The notes: generated by a model from the letters alone, not told the origin. A DNA stretch of 16,892 nt from Gammaproteobacteria bacterium (GCA_023150055.1 JAKLLP010000010.1:1-16892), one strand, 5' to 3'. Shown: positions 1-7,377, numbered from the stretch's first letter. Numbers and translations: made by a program.

Positions 1-797
1 GAGGCGCACCAGTCGCCGCCATAGCCGACCCGATGGCCCCGGGGAATCTTCTTCACGGCAATCAGCCGGGTCTCGAACTCCATCACGGGCTGCAAACCGA
101 GCGACTCGGCCGACCGCCCGGCGAAGGGCGAAGCCCCGTACAGCATGAGACCGGGCCGGACCCAGTTGTCGCCGCCTGCTCTGGCAAGACTCTGCGGCCA
201 CTGCAGTATTGCCGCGGAGTTGCTGAGACTGACATCGCCCTGCCAACCCTGCGAGGCCGCACGAAAATGGTTGATCTGGCTGGCGGTCACCTCGCTGTCG
301 GGCTCATCGGCACAGGCAAAATGCGTCATGAGGCGCAGGGTTTCACAGCCCGGCCAGGACTGCAGCCGCTGCCGCGTTTCGGCGACTGTGTCCGACGGGA
401 AACCCAGTCGGCCCATCCCCGTATCGACCTTGAGCCACAGCCCCAGAGAGCCGCGGGGCGCAAGCCCCTCCAGCAACTCGACCTGCCGAATGTCGTGCAC
501 GACGAACTCCAGTCCCGACTCGAAACCGGCCTGGACCTCATCTGCATGAACGAACCCACCCAGTACGACGATCCGCCCAACGATGCCTGCCTCACGCAAC
601 TGCAGCGCTTCCTCTATGCGTGCGACCGCCAGGCCGTCGGCCGCCTGGAGCGTGTGAGCGACGGTCACCAGGCCGTGTCCGTAACCATTGGCCTTGATCA
701 CTGCCAGCACCCGGCAGCCCGGTGCATGCTCCCGGACCTTCTGGAGATTGTTGTGAAGCGCCCTTGCCCGTACCAGTGCCCGGGCTGCCGCGGTCAC
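1..797 (-). CDS. alr: Alanine racemase, N-terminal part (3' end cut by window edge)
   Basis: This enzyme is the PLP-dependent racemase that interconverts L- and D-alanine in the cytoplasm and supplies D-Ala for peptidoglycan. Reading the minus strand from the GTG at 797 gives 265 uninterrupted codons to the left edge. The PLP-binding lysine lies in VIKANGYGHG (K35). Further family motifs follow: LKVDTGMGRLG, THFACADEP, SNSAAIL and NWVRPGLMLYG. The catalytic tyrosine is seen in VGYGGDW (about Y259), close to the edge, so roughly the last 100 residues are outside the window. The start overlaps the dnaB stop by 4 bases (GTGA), which suggests translational coupling. The dnaB-alr order is the same as in E. 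coli and Pseudomonas. There is no stop or frameshift in the visible part. The GTG start is chosen because it is the only suitable codon directly upstream of the family's N-terminal region. Confidence 0.95.
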   Translation of the reverse strand, partial: MTAAARALVRARALHNNLQKVREHAPGCRVLAVIKANGYGHGLVTVAHTLQAADGLAVARIEEALQLREAGIVGRIVVLGGFVHADEVQAGFESGLEFVVHDIRQVELLEGLAPRGSLGLWLKVDTGMGRLGFPSDTVAETRQRLQSWPGCETLRLMTHFACADEPDSEVTASQINHFRAASQGWQGDVSLSNSAAILQWPQSLARAGGDNWVRPGLMLYGASPFAGRSAESLGLQPVMEFETRLIAVKKIPRGHRVGYGGDWCA

Positions 798-2016
798 GTG
801 AATCCCTCGATCTCGGGCGCGTAGTTCTCGAAGCGGGTGTACTTGCCAAGGAAAGTCAGGGGGAACTCGCCAGTCGGGCCGTTGCGCTGCTTGGCGATAG
901 TGATGTCGGCAATCCCTTTGCGCGGGGTGTTCTGGTTGTACACCTCTTCGCGATAGATGAACACGATCATGTCCGCGTCCTGCTCAATGGCGCCGGATTC
1001 CCGCAGGTCGGACATCACCGGCTTCTTGTCCTGCCGCTGCTCGACGCTACGGTTGAGCTGTGAAAGCGCGATCACCGGCACCTTCAGCTCTCTGGCAAGC
1101 GCTTTCATCGAGCGGGAGATTTCCGATATTTCCGTAGCGCGATTCTCCGTGGTGCCGGCGACGCGCATGAGTTGCAGGTAATCGAGGACGATCAGCGACA
1201 ACCCATGCTCGCGCTGCAGCCTGCGCGCCCGCGAGCGGACCTCGGTCGGCGTGAGTGCCGGCGTGTCGTCGATGAATATCCTGGCGTCAGCCATCTGCCG
1301 GATCGCCCCGTTGATACGCGGCCATTCGTCGTCGCCGAACCGGCCATTGCGCAAATGGGACTGGTCGACACGACCGAGCGAGGAAATCATGCGGAAGGCC
1401 AACTGCTCGACCGACATAGGCCTGCTGAATACTCATCGAACCTGGTAAAGCCGGTCGAAACCCCGGTAATGCTGCCGCCCGCCTGGTGCAGCATGTCGAG
1501 CCGGTCGATCGTGCTGCCGAGCACGTCCTTGATGGGCACGAACCCGGAGCCGCGTCGCTGACCCCGCTGGGCAATCTCGAGTATCCGCCGCTCCGCTTCG
1601 TCCACCAGTTCTGCCGCGGGGCGCCCCTCGGTATGAAAGGCGATACCGACGATCTCGTTACCCGTTTGCACGAGCTCCCGCAACAGCGCCCGATCGCGGA
1701 TGATGCGTGCGTAGTCGGCGACGTTGGCCGCACTCGGCGTGTCGCGCACGAGCGATCCGAGGTAGCCGAGACCACCCGCATCGGCAATTTCCGCGCGGCT
1801 TTCGAGATAATCAGCAATGGTGACGACATCGAACGGCTGCCGTCGCTCCGACAACTCCCTGATCGCCGAGAAAATCAGGCGATGATCGGGCCGGTAGAAG
1901 TCGCGCTCGGTAACCAGGTCAGCGACCTTGTCCCACGCGCTGTTGTCGAGCATCAGCCCGCCGATCAACGCCTGCTCGGCTGGCACTGAACTCGGCGGCA
2001 GCGTCAATTCATCCAT
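794..2016 (-). pseudogene. dnaB: Replicative DNA helicase DnaB, broken: P-loop deleted and frameshifted
   Basis: DnaB is the hexameric 5'-3' helicase that unwinds DNA at the replication fork. The N-terminal domain is present (PPSSVPAEQALIGGLMLDN onward) and reads in frame from 2016 through the linker to TGVSTGF and FDEYSAGL. At about 1418 the frame breaks. It runs out of frame for nine residues and ends at a TGA at 1389-1387. Homology resumes in another frame at the ATG at 1417 (MSVEQLAFRM) and continues intact to the end, with the Walker B region LIVLDYLQLM, LSQLNRSVEQR, DLRESGAIEQDADM and KQRNGPTGEFPL. Compared with E. coli DnaB, about 41 residues are missing, including the Walker A motif and the following helix, roughly 124 bp. 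Either fragment alone (209 and 207 aa) could not hydrolyse ATP. The start is uncertain: ATG at 2016 is preferred, GTG at 2058 is possible. The gene follows rplI and overlaps alr. Confidence 0.9.
1415..1422 (-). other. dnaB deletion junction
   Basis: On the minus strand the upstream dnaB frame reads Ala-Gly (GGC at 1422-1420) and then two bases of a Leu codon (CT, 1419-1418). These are followed directly by ATG (1417-1415), which belongs to the downstream frame encoding SVEQLAFRM. In intact DnaB proteins about 41 residues, including the GKT P-loop, lie between these points. No flanking direct repeat is visible that would reveal the mechanism, because the deleted bases are not available. Confidence 0.85.
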
Positions 2017-2077
2017 GCCGGTTGCGGCCGGATTGATGACGGGGTTGAGACTGGCCACGGCCGCGGGAGCCGCTCCG

Positions 2078-2539
2078 TTAAGCGGACGCGGCATCCTCCG
2101 CCACGACCTCGATCTTGAGGTCCACGTCGACGTCGGTGTGCAGATGTATGGTGACGATATGTTCCCCAACCACGCGAATCGGACCGGCGGGCAGACGCAC
2201 TTCGCTGCGCTCCACGGCGACGCCAGCCGTGCTGCATGCCTCGGCGATATCGACGGTGCCGAGCGAGCCGAAGAGCTTGCCTTCGGATCCTGCCTTGGCC
2301 GTCAGGCGCAGGGCCAGCGCCTCCAGCTGAGTCTTGCGGGCATGTGCCGCACCCAGTTGCTCGGACTGCCTGCGCTCGAGATCGGCCCGGCGGGCCTCGA
2401 GCGCGGCGATATTTTCCGGCGTGGCGGGAGCGGCCTTGCCCTGCGGCAGCAGGAAATTCCTGCCGAAGCCAGGCTTGACGCGCACGCGGTCACCGATGTT
2501 GCCGAGGTTAGCGACTTTTTCCAGAAGAATCAGTTCCAT
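2078..2539 (-). CDS. rplI: 50S ribosomal protein L9
   Basis: L9 is a structural protein of the large ribosomal subunit that binds domain V of 23S rRNA near the L1 stalk and affects reading-frame maintenance. The 153-aa product has the typical N-terminal globular domain, starting MELILLEKVANLGNIGDRV, with the signature GFGRNFLLPQGKA at about residues 24-36. The charged connecting helix (about 42-75, EARRADLERRQSEQ) and the C-terminal domain (GKLFGSLGTVDIAEA, SEVRLPAGPI) follow. The length matches the family (about 149 in E. coli). The ATG is preceded by an AGAGAG Shine-Dalgarno 7 bases upstream. The gene lies between the DUF2232 membrane-protein gene and dnaB, as in pseudomonads. Confidence 0.97.
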   Translation of the reverse strand: MELILLEKVANLGNIGDRVRVKPGFGRNFLLPQGKAAPATPENIAALEARRADLERRQSEQLGAAHARKTQLEALALRLTAKAGSEGKLFGSLGTVDIAEACSTAGVAVERSEVRLPAGPIRVVGEHIVTIHLHTDVDVDLKIEVVAEDAASA

Positions 2540-2589
2540 ATGAATACTCTCTTTAATTTCAATCGAGCCGCCGCAGCGCCCCTTGCAGA

Positions 2590-3471
2590 TTACACCAATT
2601 CGTCCCTGGCCCGCCGCAGGCTGTAGACGTTATCGACGAGCCCGAGCAATGCGAGCAGCGCCAGCTCGGCAGCCGCTATTGCGGGGTTCAGGACCATCGG
2701 CAGGTAGAGCGCGAATAGCCAGAACCTCGGCCAGTTCCGCCGGGCGCCATGCCAGTGGATGATCGCCAGCCCCTGGACCACGAAGCCGGTCGCCAATACC
2801 AGCAACAGGTCGTCGACGGCAGTTCCTTGCCCGAGCACGAACAACACCGCGAGAATGACCGCCAAACCGCCCAGAACACGGCCCATCCTGATGTCGCGGA
2901 ACTCCTCGGCAAAGCTGCGACCCGGGGCCATTGCGGTCAGCCAGCAGCCGACGAACAACGCTGCCATCGAACTGGCGACCGCGCTGGCGGCCATCATCCC
3001 GGTCATGAGCCCGGCGGCCACCGGCAGAAGGTCCGTCGGCGCCACTTCCATGCCGGCGCTCTGCGCACGCACCACCAGGTCGGCGAGCACCTGCTCCCAG
3101 AAACCTTCCGGATCCTCACTCCAGATCGTAAACGCCAGTGCGCCCGCCGCTCCTAACAGCACCGCGACCTGGAGCGCCAGGGTCATCGAACCCCTGTTGA
3201 ACAACTGGCCGAGCAGCACGGCCACGCCCCAGGTCAGCGCAGCTCCAACGCCCGTCTCGAACCAGATCCCGCCCGTGAGCGCGGTGAGCCCCACCAGCAC
3301 CAGCAGGGCGCCCGCACAATCCACTGCAGCAGAGCGCCAGCCGCGCGCGATCGAACCGGACACGACCAACGCGGCACTGACGACAGCCAGCAACGGCATC
3401 GGAAACATCAGGGCGATCAGCGCGATGCGGATCGGTCGTCGCCCCGCTATCCAGTCGGATGCGGCGGACAT
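2590..3471 (-). CDS. DUF2232-like integral membrane protein
   Basis: This is a 293-aa, strongly hydrophobic protein with about eight predicted membrane segments. Approximate residue ranges are 13-37, 46-66, 70-90, 95-115, 148-180, 197-215, 220-238 and 250-280. There is a hydrophilic stretch around 118-145 (SEDPEGFWEQVLADLV) and another at 183-195. Position and character match the uncharacterised DUF2232/YybS-like membrane proteins that sit between rpsR and rplI in Pseudomonas and relatives. E. coli has priB upstream of rpsR instead and no such gene. The ATG at 3471 lies 31 bases after the rpsR stop, so co-transcription with the ribosomal protein genes is likely. No catalytic motif is visible and I assign no function. 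The family name is inferred from context and topology rather than from a distinctive motif. Confidence 0.75.
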   Translation of the reverse strand: MSAASDWIAGRRPIRIALIALMFPMPLLAVVSAALVVSGSIARGWRSAAVDCAGALLVLVGLTALTGGIWFETGVGAALTWGVAVLLGQLFNRGSMTLALQVAVLLGAAGALAFTIWSEDPEGFWEQVLADLVVRAQSAGMEVAPTDLLPVAAGLMTGMMAASAVASSMAALFVGCWLTAMAPGRSFAEEFRDIRMGRVLGGLAVILAVLFVLGQGTAVDDLLLVLATGFVVQGLAIIHWHGARRNWPRFWLFALYLPMVLNPAIAAAELALLALLGLVDNVYSLRRARDELV

Positions 3472-3502
3472 GGCAGCGCCCGTCTGGGCAGTGGCCCTGG
3501 TG

Positions 3503-3727
3503 TCAGTGCTTGTCGGTGTACGGCAGCAATGCCAGGTACCGCGCCCGCTTCACTGCCATCGACAGCTGGCGCTGGTAGTTGGCGTTGGTTCCCGTGATGC
3601 GGCTTGGCACGATCTTGCCGGTCTCGGTGATGTATTGGCGCAGCGTCTCGAGATCCTTGTAGTCAATCTCTTTCACGCCTTCTGCCGAGAATCTGCAGTA
3701 CTTGCGTCGCCGGAAAAACCTGCTCAT
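3503..3727 (-). CDS. rpsR: 30S ribosomal protein S18
   Basis: S18 binds with S6 as a heterodimer in the platform of the small ribosomal subunit. The 74-aa product shows the full family pattern: a basic N-terminus [13 protein letters not shown], the segment [18 protein letters not shown], the signature [16 protein letters not shown] (about residues 40-55) and the conserved [15 protein letters not shown] end. Length agrees with E. coli S18 (75 aa). A GGGAG Shine-Dalgarno stands about 10 bases before the ATG at 3727. It lies 41 bases downstream of rpsF, with no priB between them, unlike the E. coli rpsF-priB-rpsR-rplI order. Confidence 0.98.
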   Translation of the reverse strand: MSRFFRRRKYCRFSAEGVKEIDYKDLETLRQYITETGKIVPSRITGTNANYQRQLSMAVKRARYLALLPYTDKH

Positions 3728-3768
3728 TTAAGCTCAACTCCCTGAAGTCAGCGTTTCAGCCCGTGGAT

Positions 3769-4188
3769 CTATTCCGCCGCCTGCGCGGCGACCGGCGTAT
3801 CGCTCGCGGCATCGCCATCGCTGGCCGGTGCCTCCCGACGTTTGTCGCGGCCCGAACCGGACTCGTCGTCCGCCGACTTGGCGAGGTGCGATGGCGTGGT
3901 CACGGCCTCATCGCGATGAATGATCAGATACCGCAACACCGCATCGCTGAAGCGGAAAGCATCCGTCAACTCATCGAGCGCCGCCTTGGTGCACTCGATA
4001 TTCATCAGGACGTAGTGGGCCTTGTGGACCTTGGCGATGGTATGAGTGAGCTGGCGGCGTCCCCAGTCTTCGAGCCTGTGAACCTGGCCACTGGTCGCCG
4101 CCATGATGCCCTTGTAGCGGTCGATCATGGCAGGAACCTGCTCGCTCTGGTCCGGATGGACCAGAAACACGACTTCGTAATGCCTCAT
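3769..4188 (-). CDS. rpsF: 30S ribosomal protein S6
   Basis: S6 binds 16S rRNA only as a complex with S18 and helps form the platform of the 30S subunit. The 139-aa product begins [19 protein letters not shown]. It carries the family core [28 protein letters not shown] (about residues 38-65, shown here only as a landmark in two halves: [10 protein letters not shown] and [10 protein letters not shown]) and then [19 protein letters not shown]. The last 35 or so residues are a low-complexity charged and Ala-rich tail without the poly-Glu end that RimK modifies in E. coli. The start is well supported by an AGGGAG Shine-Dalgarno 5 bases upstream. It is the first gene of the rpsF-rpsR-DUF2232-rplI-dnaB-alr run, 88 bases after rlmB. 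Confidence 0.97.
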   Translation of the reverse strand: MRHYEVVFLVHPDQSEQVPAMIDRYKGIMAATSGQVHRLEDWGRRQLTHTIAKVHKAHYVLMNIECTKAALDELTDAFRFSDAVLRYLIIHRDEAVTTPSHLAKSADDESGSGRDKRREAPASDGDAASDTPVAAQAAE

Positions 4189-4193
4189 TGTAT

Positions 4194-4230
4194 CTCCCTG
4201 TGGTTAAAGCCACCCGCAGCGCGGTGTGGC
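4194..4230 (-). promoter_or_regulatory. rpsF leader hairpin with adjacent Shine-Dalgarno, candidate S6:S18 regulatory site
   Basis: On the minus strand, 4230-4209 folds as a 5-bp stem GCCAC/GTGGC, a bulged A, then CCGC/GCGG closed by a 3-base loop. The AGGGAG Shine-Dalgarno (4199-4194) follows 9 bases later. Leaders of rpsF in many bacteria hold a hairpin with an unpaired CCG that the S6:S18 complex binds to repress the operon. The ACCG here could play that part, but the drawn fold pairs those bases, so this is inference from position and a partial motif. The same bases also resemble a weak promoter (TTGCCA, 18 bases, TTTAAC), which would leave almost no leader. Confidence 0.35.
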
Positions 4231-4236
4231 AAGGAG

Positions 4237-4265
4237 CCCGGGCCTGCGGTTCGGCCGAACCCGGG
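4237..4265. other. Palindrome-rich spacer between rlmB and rpsF
   Basis: A perfect 14-bp palindrome, GGTTCGGCCGAACC, occupies 4248-4261. It is flanked by two copies of the self-complementary hexamer CCCGGG (4237-4242 and 4260-4265, the second overlapping the arm). As RNA this would form a strong GC-rich hairpin just after the rlmB stop. No T-tract follows on either strand, so it does not qualify as an intrinsic terminator. It may be an RNA-processing or regulatory structure ahead of the rpsF operon. Confidence 0.4.
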
Positions 4266-4276
4266 GAGGCGCGATC

Positions 4277-5032
4277 CTACCGGAGCGCCCCCGGTGGCGC
4301 AAGGCGGGAACGCTGGCGCAGACACTCGTAAAGACAGATCCCGGCAGCCACCGCCACGTTGAGGCTCTCGACCACGCCGTTCATTGGCAGGCGCACCAGC
4401 GCATCGCAACGCTCCCGGGTGAGCCGGCGCATACCCTGGCCCTCGGCGCCGAAAACCAGCGCCACTGGACCGCAAAGCTCGAGTTCGAACAGGCTTCGCG
4501 GCGCCGCCTCCTCCGTGCCGATGACCTGCACGCCCAATTCGGTCAACGAGACGAGAAAACGCGCCAGGTTGCCAACCTCCGCGAAAGGCTGCACCTCGGC
4601 TGCCCCGGACGCTACCTTGCTCACGGCCGGTGTAATGCCGACATTGCGGCTGCGCCCCGCCACCACCAGGTCCACACCGGCTGCGTCCGCCGTGCGCAAC
4701 AGGGAACCAAAGTTGCGCGGATCCTGAATGCTGTCGAGGGCGAGGACGAGCGGTGTCGCAACCCGGCTGACGAGCTCGATCGCCTCGCGTTCGCTGAGAG
4801 TACTGGCACCGCGGACAAGCGCCGCGACGCCCTGATGCTTGTCAGTGCCCGTCAACCGCTGCAGTTCCTGCGGCGCCGCGACGACCACCGGAGCAGACGA
4901 GCGCTCGATGTCCCCGGCCAGCCGACCGAGTCTCTTCGCTCCCAGTCCATCGACGACATAAAGCCGCTCTACCAAGCCCCTGGCGAGGGCCTTGCGCACA
5001 GCCTGGATACCGTAGGCCACGCGGGTCTGCAT
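4277..5032 (-). CDS. rlmB: 23S rRNA (guanosine-2'-O-)-methyltransferase RlmB
   Basis: RlmB is a SPOUT-class (SpoU family) enzyme that transfers a methyl group from S-adenosylmethionine to the 2'-O of G2251 in the 23S rRNA P-loop. The 251-aa product has the N-terminal substrate-binding domain (YGIQAVRKAL to TGTDKHQGVAALV, about residues 8-70). The knotted catalytic domain shows all three SpoU motifs: LDSIQDPRNFGSLLRTADA (motif 1, about 98-116, with the catalytic Asn-Phe-Gly and Arg), LVFGAEGQGM (motif 2, about 196-205), and RLPMNGVVESLNVAVAAGI (motif 3, about 218-236). The ATG follows the rnr stop by 7 bases and its Shine-Dalgarno (GAGG) overlaps that stop, so it is an operon partner of rnr as in E. 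coli. The gene is intact despite the broken rnr. Confidence 0.96.
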   Translation of the reverse strand: MQTRVAYGIQAVRKALARGLVERLYVVDGLGAKRLGRLAGDIERSSAPVVVAAPQELQRLTGTDKHQGVAALVRGASTLSEREAIELVSRVATPLVLALDSIQDPRNFGSLLRTADAAGVDLVVAGRSRNVGITPAVSKVASGAAEVQPFAEVGNLARFLVSLTELGVQVIGTEEAAPRSLFELELCGPVALVFGAEGQGMRRLTRERCDALVRLPMNGVVESLNVAVAAGICLYECLRQRSRLAPPGALR

Positions 5033-5039
5033 AGGCTGC

Positions 5040-6845
5040 CTACCTCAATCGTCCCGGGCGACGCTTCTTGCCGGGCGCGCGACGGTCCGAACGCCCGGAC
5101 TCCGGCAGCTGACCTGCTTCCAGCGCAAGGTCGATCTTCGCCTCGTCGACGTCCACACGCACGACCCGCACGCGCAGCGACTGCCCCAGCCCGAACGACC
5201 GACCGGAACGCTCACCCGTGAGCCGCAGCCCTCCGTGCTCGAGATGGTAGTAGTCGTTGCCCAGGCCGGTGACATGCACGAGGCCATCGAGATTGAGCTC
5301 AGTGAGGGTCACGAACAGGCCAAAGTGCGTTACGCCGGTCACCACGCCATCGAAGACGGCGCCGATGTGATCCCGGACGTAGGCGCACTTGTAGCGCGCC
5401 TCGACGTGACGGGCCGCTTCCTCCGCGCGCCTTTCGCGCTCGGAACACAACTTACCCAGCGTCTCCATCGCCGGGGTGTCGTAGGTGAACGATGCCGGCC
5501 TGGCTCCGTCCAGGACGTGCCCGATCCCACGATGCACCAGCAGATCGGGATAACGGCGTATGGGCGAGGTGAAGTGCACATAGTTCGACAAGGCCAGCCC
5601 GAAGTGACCGATATTCGCGGGCTGATAAACCGCCTGCGCCATGGTGCGCAACACTGCGGTCGCCAGCACCGCATAATCCGGGCGGTCGCGCAGTTGCACC
5701 AGTATCCGGTTCAGCTCCCGGGATTTCGCCCGTGCCTGCCCGCTCACCTTGACCCCGAGGGCCTGCAGCATCAGCCGGAGGTTCTCGAATTTCTCCTCGT
5801 CGGGCCCGGCATGCACGCGGTACAGCGTGGGCAGACGATGCCGACGGAGAAACCTCGCAGCCTGGACGTTGGCCGCAATCATGCAGTCCTCGATCAGGCG
5901 ATGCGCGTCGTTACGCTGGCGCAGGGTAATCCGGTCGATATGACCACTCTCGCCGATTTCGATTCGCGCCTCAGGCAACTCCATGTCGAGTGCGCCCCGG
6001 CGTTGGCGGGCACTCTCGAGCGCGCGGAAGACGGCATACAGGTGATCGACCTGGGTAAGGACGCCATGCAACCGGTGACGGGCCCGCGTGTCGCCGTCCC
6101 GGGCCGCCTGCACGTCCTCGTAGACCAGGCGCTGGCGCGAACGCATCACTGCCCGGAAGAACCTGGTGTCACCGACCTCGCCCTGGTCGCCGACCTGCAT
6201 CTCGCAGGCCATGCACAACCGGTCGACATCGGGCTTGAGCGAGCACAGCCCGTTGGAGAGTTGCTCCGGCAGCATCGGCACGACCCGGTCGGGGAAATAC
6301 GTGGAAGTGCCGCGACGGGAAGCCTCGCCATCCAGCGCACCGCCCGGTCGCACGTAATGGGAGACATCCGCGATGGCCACCACCAGGCGCCAGCCTGACC
6401 CGCGCGGTTCCGCGAACACGGCATCGTCGAAATCGCGCGCATCGGCGCCGTCGATAGTGACCAGCGGGACGCCGCGGAGATCTTCGCGATTGCGCTTGTC
6501 GGTCTCGCGCACCGCCTCGCCGAGAGCGGCGGCGGCCTGGCGTGCTTCGGCAGGCCACGTGTGCGACAGACCGAAAATCTCCAGCGCTGCGTCGGTGGCA
6601 ACCGACGGATCCTCCTCGGGACTGCCGAGCACGCGCAGCACCTTGCCCTGCGCCTCGCGCGTGGTACTCGGGTAGGTGATGATTTCGAGCTTGACGAACT
6701 CACCGGGCTGCGCGCCGCCGCGGAAGTGATCGGGCACGAGAAAATGCCCCGCCCCGCGCCGGGTCTCGACCACGTAGCCGACACCGTGCTCACGCCGGTA
6801 ACGCCCCACCGCATGCACCCGCCCCCGGGCGAGCACCTCGACCAC
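5040..6845 (-). CDS. RNase R 3' fragment (CSD2-RNB-S1), 601 aa from a GTG in the duplication
   Basis: This is the open downstream part of the broken rnr gene. If initiated at the GTG supplied by the second copy of the duplicated octamer, it would give a 601-aa protein with cold-shock domain 2 (about residues 5-75), the complete RNB catalytic domain (about 115-460, DFDD at 138-141) and a C-terminal S1 domain (about 505-580). It lacks the winged helix and the first cold-shock domain. No good Shine-Dalgarno precedes the GTG, so translation is doubtful. Such a fragment would keep all catalytic residues. It ends in a short basic tail (GKKRRPGRLR), much shorter than the Lys-rich tail of E. coli RNase R. 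Confidence 0.5.
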   Translation of the reverse strand: MVEVLARGRVHAVGRYRREHGVGYVVETRRGAGHFLVPDHFRGGAQPGEFVKLEIITYPSTTREAQGKVLRVLGSPEEDPSVATDAALEIFGLSHTWPAEARQAAAALGEAVRETDKRNREDLRGVPLVTIDGADARDFDDAVFAEPRGSGWRLVVAIADVSHYVRPGGALDGEASRRGTSTYFPDRVVPMLPEQLSNGLCSLKPDVDRLCMACEMQVGDQGEVGDTRFFRAVMRSRQRLVYEDVQAARDGDTRARHRLHGVLTQVDHLYAVFRALESARQRRGALDMELPEARIEIGESGHIDRITLRQRNDAHRLIEDCMIAANVQAARFLRRHRLPTLYRVHAGPDEEKFENLRLMLQALGVKVSGQARAKSRELNRILVQLRDRPDYAVLATAVLRTMAQAVYQPANIGHFGLALSNYVHFTSPIRRYPDLLVHRGIGHVLDGARPASFTYDTPAMETLGKLCSERERRAEEAARHVEARYKCAYVRDHIGAVFDGVVTGVTHFGLFVTLTELNLDGLVHVTGLGNDYYHLEHGGLRLTGERSGRSFGLGQSLRVRVVRVDVDEAKIDLALEAGQLPESGRSDRRAPGKKRRPGRLR

Positions 6846-6853
6846 TCGACCAC
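6838..6853. repeat. Perfect 8-bp tandem duplication inside rnr
   Basis: The plus strand reads TCGACCAC twice in direct succession (6838-6845 and 6846-6853); on the coding strand this is GTGGTCGA twice. With one copy the reading is Thr-Val-Val-Glu-Val-Leu-Ala, joining the two RNase R parts without loss. With two copies it reads Thr-Val-Val-Glu-Trp-Ser-Arg and leaves the frame. The length is not a multiple of three, which fully explains the frameshift. Confidence 0.93.
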
Positions 6854-7323
6854 GGTCCCGGCCGGCCGGTTTTTCGGTCCCTGCCCGGCCACGCGCACCG
6901 CCACCCGATCACCGTCGAGCAGCTGGCGCATTTCCCCCGGTGGCAGATAGATATCGGCGCCACCGCTATCGGTAACGAGGAATCCGAAGCCATCACGGTG
7001 CGCCGAGACGACACCGGTGACGACGTCGAGCTTGGCGAGCAGGCAATACTCGTTCCTGCGATTGATGAGCAGGCGTCCGCTGACCTTCAGCTGCTCCAGT
7101 TGCTGCCGCAGTGCTTCGCGATGAATGTCTTTGCGGACCCCAAGCAGATCTGCGAGCGCGTCGAACCCCAGCGGAACGCCACGCTCTTCGAGCACCGAGA
7201 GAATTGCCGCGGCATCCGGCACCGGGTGGCGATACCGCGGACGGGGGTCCGGTCGCGCGGCTGCGCGCGAACCCGGTTGATGGCGCTTAGGCAAAGCGCT
7301 GGGGGATCAGGATGGTCATTTCG

Positions 7324-7352
7324 TTGACAAGCATACAGGGTACCTTTAAATT
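7324..7352 (+). promoter_or_regulatory. Sigma-70 promoter of tRNA-Leu
   Basis: A consensus -35 TTGACA lies at 7324-7329. After exactly 17 bases comes a -10-like TAAATT (7347-7352, 4 of 6 matches). A GC-rich discriminator CGCGCC follows, as is usual for stringently controlled stable-RNA promoters. The expected start near 7359 lies about 19 bases before the mature tRNA. The promoter faces away from rnr, and the two genes share this 83-base divergent region. Confidence 0.75.
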
Positions 7353-7377
7353 CGCGCCACTTTTGATCCGACCCCCT

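Larger units (their letters stand above)
5040..7294 (-). pseudogene. rnr: Ribonuclease R, frameshifted by an 8-bp tandem duplication
   Basis: RNase R is a processive 3'-5' exoribonuclease that degrades structured RNA in the cytoplasm. From a TTG at 7294 the first 150 codons encode the winged-helix region (about residues 28-75) and the first cold-shock domain (HRDGFGFLVTDSGGADIYLP). At 6853-6838 the octamer GTGGTCGA occurs twice in tandem, shifting the frame. The original frame then runs on to a stop at 6148-6146. The correct frame resumes at 6845 with VEVLARGRVHAVGRY. It continues intact through cold-shock domain 2, the RNB nuclease domain (TIDGADARDFDDAV with the metal-binding aspartates, NGLCSLKPDVDRLCMACEM, HFTSPIRRYPDL) and the S1 domain (DGLVHVTGLGNDYY). 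One repeat copy would give an intact protein of about 748 aa, close to the family size. The TTG start lacks a clear Shine-Dalgarno, but an upstream in-frame stop at 7309 excludes a longer N-terminus. Confidence 0.88.

Noticed and set aside
1387..1422. Intein or inserted element in dnaB near the P-loop
   Set aside because: DnaB often hosts inteins at the P-loop, but here sequence is missing rather than added, and no Hint-domain residues are present.
4203..4235. Sigma-70 promoter TTGCCA - 18 bases - TTTAAC for rpsF
   Set aside because: The start point would fall within or next to the Shine-Dalgarno, leaving almost no leader; the hairpin reading is preferred, though neither is proven.
4226..6398. 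Two long plus-strand open frames (331 and 387 codons) opposite rlmB and rnr
   Set aside because: They mirror the codon pattern of the genes on the other strand and show no recognisable domain or ribosome site.
6838..6853. Programmed ribosomal frameshift in rnr
   Set aside because: There is no slippery heptamer or following pseudoknot; a simple 8-bp tandem duplication explains the frame change completely, and rnr genes are not known to use frameshifting.
7287..7319. 10-codon ORF (MTILIPQRFA) just before the rnr start as a leader peptide
   Set aside because: It has no Shine-Dalgarno and no regulatory codon run; an open frame this short is expected by chance.
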